This document shows positions 1 through 8,100 of a stretch of 64,000 nt of DNA, piece by piece. This DNA is from Streptomyces prunicolor NBRC 13075 (GTDB taxonomy: Bacteria > Actinomycetota > Actinomycetes > Streptomycetales > Streptomycetaceae), in contig NZ_BARF01000042.1 of the NCBI RefSeq assembly GCF_000367365.1, forward strand, positions 1-64,000, written 5' to 3'. The position numbers and the translations under genes were made by a program. Position 1 is the first letter of the stretch. Each line of letters opens with the position of its first letter. Under the pieces are notes generated by a model, which was given only the letters and a program-made list of their open reading frames with translations, searched no databases and was not told where the DNA came from.

Positions 1-42
1 GGGGCGCCGCCACACCCCCGGAGGGTTCCGTAGTCTTCCGGG

Positions 43-1050
43 GTGAGCAACAACAGCCAGTTCAGCTTCGGCGCGGCCACCGGTGTCGGTTCCCTGCCCG
101 GCACCGACGCCCGCGAGGCCGCGAAGACCGCGACCGGGGCCTTCGAGGACTTTCCGTTCCTGCCCGAACTGCCCGCCCGGGGACCCGGCGCGGACATGAT
201 CGGCCGGACCGCCGGACTGCTCGTCGAGGTGTACGCGCGTGTGGAGCCCAGCGGTTGGCGGATCGGGGACCGGCCGGGGCGGGACACGAAGCGGGCGTGG
301 GCGTGGCTGGGGGAGGACCTCGACGCGTTCGAGGAGTTCACCCAGGGGTACGAGGGGCCGCTCAAGGTGCAGGCCGTGGGGCCCTGGACGCTCGCCGCCA
401 GTCTGGAGTTGCGGAACGGCGAGGCCGTGCTCTCCGACCCCGGCGCCTGCCGCGACCTCGCCGGCTCGCTCGCCGAGGGCCTGCGCATCCACCTCGACGA
501 AGTCCAACGCCGTGTCCCCGGCGCCCAGATCGTGCTCCAGCTCGACGAGCCGTCCCTGATCGGCGTACTGCGCGGACACGTCAGGTCCGCCAGCGGCTAC
601 CGCACCTACCGCGCCGTAGACCGCCAACTCGTCGAGAGTGCGCTCCGCGAGGTCGTCCGGGTGCACGTGGACAGCCCGGTCGTCGTCCACTCCTGCGCAC
701 CGGACGTGCCGTTCGCCCTGCTGCGCCGGGCGGGCGCGGCCGGGGTCTCCTTCGACTTCTCGCTCCTCACCGAGCGTGACGACGACGTGATCGGCGAGGC
801 GGTCGAGGCCGGCACCCGGCTCTTCGCCGGTGTCGTGCCGGGCACGGACACCGCGTTGTCGGACCCTGCCGGTAGCGTCATGGGTGTCAGGACGCTGTGG
901 CGCAGGCTGGGGCTGCGACCGGGACTTCTCGCGGAGTCGGTCACGATCACCCCGTCGTGCGGACTCGCGGGGGCTTCTCCCGAGTACGCGCGCCATGCCC
1001 TCGCCCACTGCGTCCGGGCGGCGAGATCCCTCGCGGACAACCCTGAGTGA
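43..1050 (+). CDS. MetE/UROD-superfamily methionine synthase-like protein
   Basis: The 335-residue protein looks like the catalytic half of cobalamin-independent methionine synthase or the related uroporphyrinogen-decarboxylase TIM barrel. It is far shorter than full MetE (about 750 aa). Candidate thiol/zinc-site residues are the His-Ser-Cys in VVHSCAPD near residue 211 and the Cys in TPSCGLAG near residue 306. The GTG start at 43 lies 6 nt after a TAGTCT box at 31-36, a typical leaderless layout. It sits 15 nt upstream of ligA on the same strand, so the two are probably cotranscribed. The family is clear; the substrate is not known, and calling it a true methionine synthase would be inference. 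Confidence 0.8.
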   Translation: MSNNSQFSFGAATGVGSLPGTDAREAAKTATGAFEDFPFLPELPARGPGADMIGRTAGLLVEVYARVEPSGWRIGDRPGRDTKRAWAWLGEDLDAFEEFTQGYEGPLKVQAVGPWTLAASLELRNGEAVLSDPGACRDLAGSLAEGLRIHLDEVQRRVPGAQIVLQLDEPSLIGVLRGHVRSASGYRTYRAVDRQLVESALREVVRVHVDSPVVVHSCAPDVPFALLRRAGAAGVSFDFSLLTERDDDVIGEAVEAGTRLFAGVVPGTDTALSDPAGSVMGVRTLWRRLGLRPGLLAESVTITPSCGLAGASPEYARHALAHCVRAARSLADNPE

Positions 1051-1065
1051 CGGAAGGACAACACG

Positions 1066-3258
1066 GTGGCCGGCGACAGGCAAGCGGAGACGACGGTGCC
1101 CGCAGAGGCACGGGAGAAGCACGCGCAGCTCGCTGAGCAGATCGAGGAGCACCGCTTCCGGTACTACGTGAACGACGCTCCGGTCGTCAGCGACGCGGAC
1201 TTCGACAAGCTCCTGCGCTCCCTTGAGGCACTGGAGGAGGAGTACCCGGAGCTGCGGACGCCGGACTCGCCGACCCAGAAGGTCGCGGGGGCGTACGAGA
1301 CGGAGTTCACCTCCGTCGTCCACCGCTCCCGCATGCTCTCCCTGGACAACGCGTTCGACGACCTGGAGCTCGCGGCCTGGGCCGAGCGCGTCCACAAGGA
1401 CGTCGGCAGCGCCGAGCACCACTTCCTGTGCGAGCTGAAGGTCGACGGCCTCGCCGTCAACCTGACGTATGAGCACGGCCGCCTCACGCGCGCGGCGACC
1501 CGCGGTGACGGCCGTACGGGCGAGGACATCACGCCCAACGTCCGCACGATCGCGGAGATCCCGGACCGCCTCACCGGCGACCGCGTGCCCGACCTCGTGG
1601 AGATCCGCGGCGAGGTCTACTTCCCGATGGAGAAGTTCGAGGAGCTCAACGCCCGCCTGGTCGAGGCCGGCGACAAGCCCTTCGCCAACCCCCGTAACGC
1701 GGCGGCCGGTTCACTGCGCCAGAAGGACCCCCGCGTCACCGCCACCCGCCCCCTGCACATGGTCGTGCACGGCATCGGCGCCCTGGAGGGCTTCGCCCCC
1801 CTCACCCGCCTCTCCGAGGCGTACGGCCTGCTGAAGACCTGGGGCCTGCCCACCTCCCCGTACAACAGGGTCGTCGACGACCTCGACGCCGTACGGGAGT
1901 TCATCAGGTACTACGGCGAGAACCGCCACTCCGTGGCGCACGAGATCGACGGCGTGGTCGTCAAGCTCGACGAGATCCCCCTCCAGGGGCGGCTCGGTTC
2001 CACCTCCCGCGCCCCGCGCTGGGCGATCGCGTGGAAGTACGCGCCCGAGGAGGTCAACACCAAGCTCGTCAACATCCGTGTGGGCGTGGGCCGTACGGGC
2101 CGGGTCACGCCGTACGCCCAGGTCGAGCCGGTGACGGTGGCCGGCTCGGAGGTCGAGTTCGCGACGCTGCACAACCAGGAGGTCGTCAAGGCCAAGGGCG
2201 TCCTCATCGGCGACACGGTGGTGCTGCGCAAGGCCGGTGACGTGATCCCGGAGATCCTCGGCCCGGTCGCCGACCTGCGTGACGGCAGCGAGCGGGAGTT
2301 CGTGATGCCGGCCGAGTGCCCCGAATGCGGTACGCCGCTGCGGCCGATGAAGGAGGGCGACATCGACCTCCGCTGCCCCAACGCCCGCACCTGCCCTGCC
2401 CAGTTGAGGGAGCGCCTCTTCTACCTCGCGGGCCGCAAGGCGCTGGACATCGACCACTTCGGCTATGTGTCGGCCGCCGCCCTCACCAAGCCGCTGGAGC
2501 CGGCGGACCCGCCGCTGCGCGACGAGGGAGATCTGTTCGGCCTGACCATCGAGCAGTTGCTGCCCATCAAGGCGTACGTCCTCGACCAGGACAGCGGGCT
2601 GCCCAAGCGGGACCCGAAGACCGGCGAGGAGAAGATCGCGACGGTCTTCGCCAACCAGCAGGGCGAGCCCAAGAAGAACGCGCTCGCGATGCTGGAGACC
2701 ATCGCCGCAGCCAAGGACCGCCCGCTCGCCCGCATCCTCACCGGCCTGTCGATCCGTCATGTCGGCCCGGTCGCGGCCGAGGCGCTGGCCCGTGAGTTCC
2801 GTTCGATCGAGCGGATCGAGCAGGCCACCGAGGAGGAGCTGGCGAACACCGACGGCGTCGGCGCGATCATCGCCGCCTCCCTCAAGGAGTGGTTCGCCGA
2901 GGACTGGCACCAGGAGATCCTCCGCAAGTGGCGGGCCGCCGGGGTCCGGATGGAGGAGGAGGGTTCCGCCGAGGACGAGGGCCCGCGCCCGCTCGAAGGG
3001 CTCACCGTCGTCGTCACCGGCACTCTCGAACACTTCACGCGCGACGGGGCGAAGGACGCCCTGCAGAGCCGGGGAGCGAAAGTGACCGGTTCTGTTTCGA
3101 AGAAGACGTCTTTCGTCGTCGTAGGTGACAATCCTGGTTCGAAGTACGACAAGGCGATGCAGGTCAAGGTGCCTGTTCTCAACGAGGACGGCTTCACCGT
3201 CCTGCTGGAACAGGGGCCCGAGGCAGCCGCCGAAGTCGCGCTTCCGGTCGAGGAGTAG
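1066..3258 (+). CDS. ligA: NAD-dependent DNA ligase LigA
   Basis: This essential enzyme seals nicks in replication and repair, using NAD+ as AMP donor. The 730-residue protein carries the adenylation lysine in CELKVDGLAV near residue 126 and the OB-fold region around residues 330-410. A four-Cys zinc finger (CPECG ... CPNARTCPAQ) lies near residues 420-445, followed by helix-hairpin-helix repeats and a C-terminal BRCT domain from about residue 643. It is longer than the E. coli enzyme (about 670 aa), mainly through an extra segment around residues 465-545 between zinc finger and HhH region, common in actinobacterial LigA. The GTG start at 1066 has a GGAAGGA ribosome site 8-14 nt upstream. Confidence 0.97.
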   Translation: MAGDRQAETTVPAEAREKHAQLAEQIEEHRFRYYVNDAPVVSDADFDKLLRSLEALEEEYPELRTPDSPTQKVAGAYETEFTSVVHRSRMLSLDNAFDDLELAAWAERVHKDVGSAEHHFLCELKVDGLAVNLTYEHGRLTRAATRGDGRTGEDITPNVRTIAEIPDRLTGDRVPDLVEIRGEVYFPMEKFEELNARLVEAGDKPFANPRNAAAGSLRQKDPRVTATRPLHMVVHGIGALEGFAPLTRLSEAYGLLKTWGLPTSPYNRVVDDLDAVREFIRYYGENRHSVAHEIDGVVVKLDEIPLQGRLGSTSRAPRWAIAWKYAPEEVNTKLVNIRVGVGRTGRVTPYAQVEPVTVAGSEVEFATLHNQEVVKAKGVLIGDTVVLRKAGDVIPEILGPVADLRDGSEREFVMPAECPECGTPLRPMKEGDIDLRCPNARTCPAQLRERLFYLAGRKALDIDHFGYVSAAALTKPLEPADPPLRDEGDLFGLTIEQLLPIKAYVLDQDSGLPKRDPKTGEEKIATVFANQQGEPKKNALAMLETIAAAKDRPLARILTGLSIRHVGPVAAEALAREFRSIERIEQATEEELANTDGVGAIIAASLKEWFAEDWHQEILRKWRAAGVRMEEEGSAEDEGPRPLEGLTVVVTGTLEHFTRDGAKDALQSRGAKVTGSVSKKTSFVVVGDNPGSKYDKAMQVKVPVLNEDGFTVLLEQGPEAAAEVALPVEE

Positions 3259-3276
3259 CGAGGAGCAGCGGTTGAA

Positions 3277-3316
3277 GGCCACCCGATCGGCGCATACCAG
3301 ATGCATACGGGTGGCC
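3277..3316 (+). terminator. Hairpin downstream of ligA
   Basis: Nine-base arms GGCCACCCG (3277-3285) and CGGGTGGCC (3308-3316) are perfectly complementary, with a smaller inner GCAT/ATGC pairing. No T-tract follows. It lies 18 nt after the ligA stop and probably acts as an L-shaped actinobacterial terminator. Confidence 0.45.
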
Positions 3317-3417
3317 GGGTCGCATTCGGGCAACCGTCTACGACCGCTGCCCGTGGAAGCCTTCTGCGGCCTACTGTTGAGGTGTGCACCTGCCGTGCCC
3401 AGCTGCGGTTGGGGCAA

Positions 3418-3442
3418 CCCCCTGCTCTTGGTGAGCAGGGGG
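3418..3442 (+). terminator. Perfect 10-bp hairpin before rmdB
   Basis: CCCCCTGCTC (3418-3427), loop TTGGT, GAGCAGGGGG (3433-3442). It resembles hairpins scattered in Streptomyces intergenic regions. It may end transcription from ligA or lie in the rmdB leader, since rmdB starts 86 nt downstream. Confidence 0.45.
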
Positions 3443-3528
3443 AGTGGTTTTCCAAACGCGGTGCCGTTGACGGAAGTCGGGCAGCGGACCGCGTGGCGTG
3501 GGCACCGCCGGCTGTGAGAGGGACGGGA

Positions 3529-5790
3529 ATGGAACCGACCGAGAGCGCCCCCCCGGACTCACTCCTGCGCCGGCTCACCGGCGCCTGGCGGGGGAGTCGT
3601 TGGGGAGCGCGCCCCGTGGAGCGTCCGGGCAGCACCCAGCCGCGCGCCACCGGACAGTACTCCACACCGGACGCGCGCCACGACGCACCACTCTCCGCCG
3701 CCCACACCTCCGGGCTGCCGGGCGGTGAATCCGGCCGGCACCTGACCTGGCCCGCGCTGCCCACGGCGGTCGTGGTCGCGGCCGGCCTCGTCCTCGGCGC
3801 CGGCTTCTTCCGGGCGTTCACCGGCGACCACGCGCTCTTCCCGTCCGGCACGGTCGGCTGGTCGCTGGCCGTCCTCACCGGCATCATCGTCGGCCACCTG
3901 GTCGCGCTGGGCCGCGCCCGCTGGTGGGGCGGCACCGGCTCGGGCGCCGCCCTCACCCTCGGCGTCCTGCTGCTCTACGGCTGGGTCGCCGCCGGCATGG
4001 TCAGCCTCACCGTCGTCGTCCTGGTCGGCATAGCCAGGCGCAACCGCTGGCGCCAGGGCCTGCTGCACGGCGCGGTGGACATCCTCGGCATCGCCGCCGG
4101 AGCACTCGTGCTGGGCGCGTTCGGCCGGGTGCCGTCCGTCGAGACGCCGTGGAACCCCGACACCTGGACGGTCTACACCGCGCCCGAGGTCGTGCTGGTC
4201 GCCCTTGCCTATCTCGCCGTGACCCGCACCCTGCTCTGGTATCTGCACGCCCCGCGCCACGGCGGACTGCCCACCGTCGCCCGCACTGCCCTGCTCAGAC
4301 AGGGACTGGTCGCCGTAGCCCTGCTCGGCATCGCACCACTCATCTGCGTGGTCGCCGTGGCGCAGCCGGTCCTGCTGCCCCTGTTCTCGATCCCGCTGAT
4401 CGCCCTCGACTCCACGCTGTGGATGGCCCGCGCCCGCGCCGAGGAGCAACTGCGCGATCCGCTGACCGGGCTGCCCAACCGGCAGTGGCTGCTGGAGCGC
4501 ATCTGGACCGCCCTGGACGACGCCGAGCGCATCGGCGCCAAGGCCGCGCTCATGCTGATCGACCTCGACCGGTTCCGGTCGGTCAACGACACCCTGGGTC
4601 ATCTGGCCGGAGACCGGCTGCTGTTGCAGATAGCCGACCGGCTGCGGGTGGCGCTGCCGCGCGGGGCGGAGGCCGCGCGGCTCGGCGGTGACGAGTTCGC
4701 CGTCCTGCTGCCCGTCGCCGACTCCACGACGTCCGCGACCCGGGTCGCCCGCAACCTCGTCGCCGCGCTCAGCTCCCCGCTCGACCTCGACGGGCTCACC
4801 CTCGTCCTGGAGGCCAGCGCGGGCGTCGCCGTCTTCCCCGATCACGCCCTCGACGCCGAGGGCCTGCTGCGCCGGGCGGACGTCGCGATGTACCAGGCGA
4901 AGCGGGACCGTACGGGCGTAGAGGTCTACGAGTCCAAGCGGGACTCCAACACCCCTGACCGGCTGGGTCTGTTGGGGGATCTGCGGCGGGCGCTCGACGC
5001 GCACGAGGTGCAGGTGCACTACCAGCCCAAGGTGCGCTTCGACGGTCAGGTCGCCGGCCTTGAGGCGCTGGTGCGGTGGGTGCATCCCGAACGCGGGAAG
5101 GTGCCGCCGGACGAGTTCATAGCGATCGCCGAGTCGTCCGGGCTGATGCCCCATCTCACCGAATACGTCCTCGACACGGCGCTCGCCCAGGTCGCCCGAT
5201 GGCGGGCCCAGGGCCTGTTCGTACCGGTCGCGGTGAACGTCTCCCCGCGCGATGTGCACACCCCCGGCTTCGCGGGCTCGGTCGCCGCGCGCCTCGCCCG
5301 GCACGGGGTCCCGCCGGGCTCGCTCCAGCTGGAGATCACGGAACACGTCCTCCTGGAGGACCCGCAGCGCGCCGCGGACACCCTCAACGGGCTGACCGGG
5401 CACGGCGTGAAGATGTCCCTCGACGACTTCGGGACGGGGTACTCGTCCCTGGTGCATCTGCGGCGGCTGCCGGTCAGTGAGTTGAAGATCGACCGGTCGT
5501 TCGTGGCGCGGCTCGCGGTGGACACGGAGGATGCGGAGATCGTTCGGTGCACTGTTGATCTGGCGCATTCCCTTGGGTTGCTCGTCGTGGCTGAGGGGGT
5601 TGAGGACGACGAGACGTGGGAGCGGTTGCGGGATCTGGGGTGTGACGCGGTTCAGGGGTGGCTTGTTGCTGCGGCTATGCCGCCGGAGGATATGACGGCT
5701 TGGTTGCGGGCGAGGGGTTCGCGGGGTTGGCAGCGGCCTCGGGCTGCGCTTCCGGCTGCCGCGGCGGATGATCCGGGGCGGATCGGCTGA
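3529..5790 (+). CDS. rmdB: Membrane GGDEF-EAL protein, c-di-GMP phosphodiesterase RmdB
   Basis: I place the start at the ATG at 3529, which follows a GAGAGGGACGGG ribosome site; a longer frame opens at 3301 without one. The 753-residue protein has about six to eight membrane segments (residues ~75-300), a GGDEF domain (~305-475, motif LGGDEF near 385) and an EAL domain (~485-735). The EAL signature EALVRW (~512) and the downstream EITEH, DDFGTGYSSL, KIDRSFV and AEGVE motifs are all intact, so phosphodiesterase activity is expected. The usual RxxD inhibitory site before GGDEF is absent. Position after ligA matches S. coelicolor RmdB (SCO5495), reported as a phosphodiesterase affecting colony development; that link is from memory and synteny. 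Confidence 0.9.
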   Translation: MEPTESAPPDSLLRRLTGAWRGSRWGARPVERPGSTQPRATGQYSTPDARHDAPLSAAHTSGLPGGESGRHLTWPALPTAVVVAAGLVLGAGFFRAFTGDHALFPSGTVGWSLAVLTGIIVGHLVALGRARWWGGTGSGAALTLGVLLLYGWVAAGMVSLTVVVLVGIARRNRWRQGLLHGAVDILGIAAGALVLGAFGRVPSVETPWNPDTWTVYTAPEVVLVALAYLAVTRTLLWYLHAPRHGGLPTVARTALLRQGLVAVALLGIAPLICVVAVAQPVLLPLFSIPLIALDSTLWMARARAEEQLRDPLTGLPNRQWLLERIWTALDDAERIGAKAALMLIDLDRFRSVNDTLGHLAGDRLLLQIADRLRVALPRGAEAARLGGDEFAVLLPVADSTTSATRVARNLVAALSSPLDLDGLTLVLEASAGVAVFPDHALDAEGLLRRADVAMYQAKRDRTGVEVYESKRDSNTPDRLGLLGDLRRALDAHEVQVHYQPKVRFDGQVAGLEALVRWVHPERGKVPPDEFIAIAESSGLMPHLTEYVLDTALAQVARWRAQGLFVPVAVNVSPRDVHTPGFAGSVAARLARHGVPPGSLQLEITEHVLLEDPQRAADTLNGLTGHGVKMSLDDFGTGYSSLVHLRRLPVSELKIDRSFVARLAVDTEDAEIVRCTVDLAHSLGLLVVAEGVEDDETWERLRDLGCDAVQGWLVAAAMPPEDMTAWLRARGSRGWQRPRAALPAAAADDPGRIG

Positions 5791-5817
5791 CCTTTTGCGC
5801 CTAATGGGGAGGAGCTT

Positions 5818-5886
5818 CTGTCGGTTTGCGGCTGCAGGCGCGTTGTGGCTGGGCGCGCCCACGCGGCGGAGCCGCAAAACGACACA
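5818..5886. repeat. Streptomyces-type palindromic intergenic repeat
   Basis: Arms CTGTCGGTTTGCGGCT (5818-5833) and AGCCGCAAAACGACA (5870-5884) form an almost perfect long stem around a GC-rich loop. The CCGCGCCCCT that follows is familiar from many Streptomyces intergenic spacers. It sits between rmdB and gatC and could also terminate transcription. The rest of the 5791-6040 gap holds no ORF I would support. Confidence 0.5.
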
Positions 5887-6040
5887 GCCCCGCGCCCCTG
5901 GGGGGTTGGCCTCGGCCCCGTTGTGAAGTGGGCGACTAGCAGCCCCAGCCAAGGCGGCGCGGAAACCGTTTAACGGGTATGGCCCCCCGCCCCATAGGAT
6001 TGGCCCCAAACCACACACACTCACCCCAGAGGAACGCTGC

Positions 6041-6337
6041 ATGCCTGGCATCACGCGCGAGGAGGTCGCCCACCTCGCCCGGCTGGCGCGTCTGGAGCTG
6101 AAGCCCGAAGAGCTTGAGCACTTCGCGGGACAGCTGGATGACATCATCGGCGCGGTCGCCCGCGTCAGCGAGGTCGCCGACCAAGACGTACCGCCGACCT
6201 CCCACCCGCTGCCGCTGACGAACGTCATGCGCGCGGACGAGGTCCGTCCCTCGCTCACCCCCGAGCAGGCGCTCTCCGGCGCCCCGGCCCAGGAGCAGCA
6301 GCGTTTCAAGGTGCCGCAGATCCTGGGGGAGGACTAA
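6041..6337 (+). CDS. gatC: Asp-tRNA(Asn)/Glu-tRNA(Gln) amidotransferase subunit GatC
   Basis: This small subunit (98 aa) wraps around GatA and GatB and stabilises the amidotransferase that converts Glu-tRNA(Gln), and where needed Asp-tRNA(Asn), to the amidated forms. The N-terminal ITREEVAHLARLARLEL and the later LRADEV-like segment (MRADEVRPSL) are family signatures. Length is standard. It opens the gatC-gatA-small ORF-gatB operon, with gatA starting 5 nt after its stop. Actinobacteria generally lack GlnRS, so the complex is essential for Gln-tRNA. Confidence 0.95.
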   Translation: MPGITREEVAHLARLARLELKPEELEHFAGQLDDIIGAVARVSEVADQDVPPTSHPLPLTNVMRADEVRPSLTPEQALSGAPAQEQQRFKVPQILGED

Positions 6338-6342
6338 TCACC

Positions 6343-7845
6343 ATGACGGACCACAGCAGCATCATCCGGCTCACCGCCGCCGAGACCGCCGCGAACATCG
6401 CGTCCGGCGTGCTCACGGCCGTCGAGGTCACCGAGGCCCACCTCGCGCGGATCGAGGAGGTCGACGCGAAGGTGCACGCCTTCCTGCACGTCGACCGCGA
6501 GGGTGCCCTCGCGCAGGCCCGCGCCGTCGACGCGAAGCGGGCCAGGGGCGAGCAGCTCGGGCCGCTGGCCGGCGTACCGCTCGCGCTCAAGGACATCTTC
6601 ACCACCGAGGGCATCCCGACCACGGTCGGCTCCAAGATCCTCGAAGGCTGGATCCCGCCGTACGACGCGACCGTCACCAAGCGGCTGAAGGCCGCCGACG
6701 TGGTCATCCTCGGCAAGACCAACATGGACGAGTTCGCCATGGGGTCGAGCACCGAGAACAGCGCTTACGGGCCTACCGGCAACCCCTGGGACCTCACCAG
6801 GATCCCCGGTGGCTCCGGCGGTGGCTCCTCCGCCGCGCTCGCCTCCTTCCAGGCGCCGCTCGCGATCGGCACCGACACCGGCGGTTCCATCCGCCAGCCG
6901 GCCGCCGTCACCGGCACGGTCGGCGTCAAGCCGACGTACGGCGCGGTCTCCCGCTACGGCATGGTCGCCTTCTCGTCCTCCCTCGACCAGGGCGGGCCCT
7001 GCGCCCGTACGGTCCTGGACGCGGCGCTGCTGCACGAGGTCATCGCCGGCCACGACCCGCTCGACTCCACCTCCATCGACGCCCCGGTCCCGCCGGTCGT
7101 CGAGGCCGCCCGCAACGGCAGCGTGCAGGGCATGCGCGTCGGCGTCGTCAAGCAGTTCCGCGGCGAGGGCTACCAGGCCGGCGTCATCCAGCGCTTCGAC
7201 GAGGCTGTGGCCGTACTGAAGGAACTGGGCGCGGAGATCGTCGAGTTGGACTGCCCGTCCTTCGACCTCGCCCTGTCGGCGTACTACCTGATCGCGCCCT
7301 CCGAGTGTTCGTCGAACCTGGCCCGTTTCGACGGCCTGCGCTACGGCCTCCGGGTCGGCGACGACGGCACCCACTCGGCCGAAGAGGTCACCTCGATCAC
7401 CCGTGAGGCGGGCTTCGGCCCCGAGGTGAAGCGCCGCATCATGCTCGGGACGTACGCCCTGTCGAGTGGCTACTACGACGCGTACTACGGCAGCGCCCAG
7501 AAGGTCCGTACGCTCATCACCCGCGACTTCGAGAAGTCGTTCGAGAGCGTCGACGTGATCGTGTCGCCCACGACGCCGACCACCGCCTTCCCGATCGGCG
7601 AGCGCGCCGACGACCCGATGGCCATGTACCTCGCGGACCTGTGCACCATCCCGACCAACCTGGCGGGCAACTCGGCCATGTCGCTGCCCTGCGGTCTCGC
7701 GCCGGAGGACGGTCTCCCGGTCGGGCTGCAGATCATCGCCCCGGCGCTGAAGGACGACCGGCTTTACAAGGTCGGCGCCGCCGTCGAGGCCGCCTTCGTG
7801 GAAAAGTGGGGCCACCCGCTGCTTGAGGAGGCACCGTCGCTGTGA
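6343..7845 (+). CDS. gatA: Amidotransferase subunit GatA (amidase signature)
   Basis: The 500-residue glutaminase subunit releases ammonia from glutamine for transfer to the misacylated tRNA held by GatB. The Ser-cisSer-Lys triad is visible: Lys in LALKDIFTT (~residue 83), then GGSGGGSSAALA (~157-168) and the nucleophile region GTDTGGSIRQPA (~178). Length and order match the family. The stop codon overlaps the GTG start of the next small gene by four bases (GTGA), implying translational coupling. Confidence 0.97.
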   Translation: MTDHSSIIRLTAAETAANIASGVLTAVEVTEAHLARIEEVDAKVHAFLHVDREGALAQARAVDAKRARGEQLGPLAGVPLALKDIFTTEGIPTTVGSKILEGWIPPYDATVTKRLKAADVVILGKTNMDEFAMGSSTENSAYGPTGNPWDLTRIPGGSGGGSSAALASFQAPLAIGTDTGGSIRQPAAVTGTVGVKPTYGAVSRYGMVAFSSSLDQGGPCARTVLDAALLHEVIAGHDPLDSTSIDAPVPPVVEAARNGSVQGMRVGVVKQFRGEGYQAGVIQRFDEAVAVLKELGAEIVELDCPSFDLALSAYYLIAPSECSSNLARFDGLRYGLRVGDDGTHSAEEVTSITREAGFGPEVKRRIMLGTYALSSGYYDAYYGSAQKVRTLITRDFEKSFESVDVIVSPTTPTTAFPIGERADDPMAMYLADLCTIPTNLAGNSAMSLPCGLAPEDGLPVGLQIIAPALKDDRLYKVGAAVEAAFVEKWGHPLLEEAPSL

Positions 7846-8084
7846 GCAATGCACTGTCGAAGGCCAAGGGCTTCAAGAAGTCCAAGTCCGGCACGTATGT
7901 GTCGATGGCCACCACCGCGTTCGGCGCGCTGGGTGTCGCCAAGCAGATCAAGAAGGCGCGCACCGAGCACGACACGCTCCGTCTGATCGACGCCACGGTG
8001 TCCGCCGTCGCGCTCGTCACCGGCTTCGCCATCCTGTACCGCGAGCTGAAGCGGCTGGGCGACGACGACGTCCTGCTGGGCTGA
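7842..8084 (+). CDS. Small conserved protein embedded in the gat operon
   Basis: This 80-residue protein has a basic N-terminus (MSNALSKAKGFKKSKSG), an Ala/Val-rich segment (~50-64) that could be a single membrane helix or amphipathic helix, and an acidic end. I recognise no characterised domain. Its GTG start overlaps the gatA stop by 4 bases and gatB begins 16 nt after its stop, so it is cotranslated with the transamidosome. I recall an equivalent ORF between gatA and gatB in S. coelicolor. Function is unknown. Confidence 0.8.
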   Translation: MSNALSKAKGFKKSKSGTYVSMATTAFGALGVAKQIKKARTEHDTLRLIDATVSAVALVTGFAILYRELKRLGDDDVLLG

Positions 8085-8100
8085 GAGGGAAGTTTTCACC

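Noticed and set aside
3301..3528. 76-residue N-terminal extension of RmdB
   Set aside because: No ribosome site at 3301, and the stretch contains the terminator-like hairpin at 3418; the ATG at 3529 has a good site.
3559..6309. 916-codon minus-strand frame opposite rmdB and gatC
   Set aside because: Shadow of two recognised genes, low-complexity translation.
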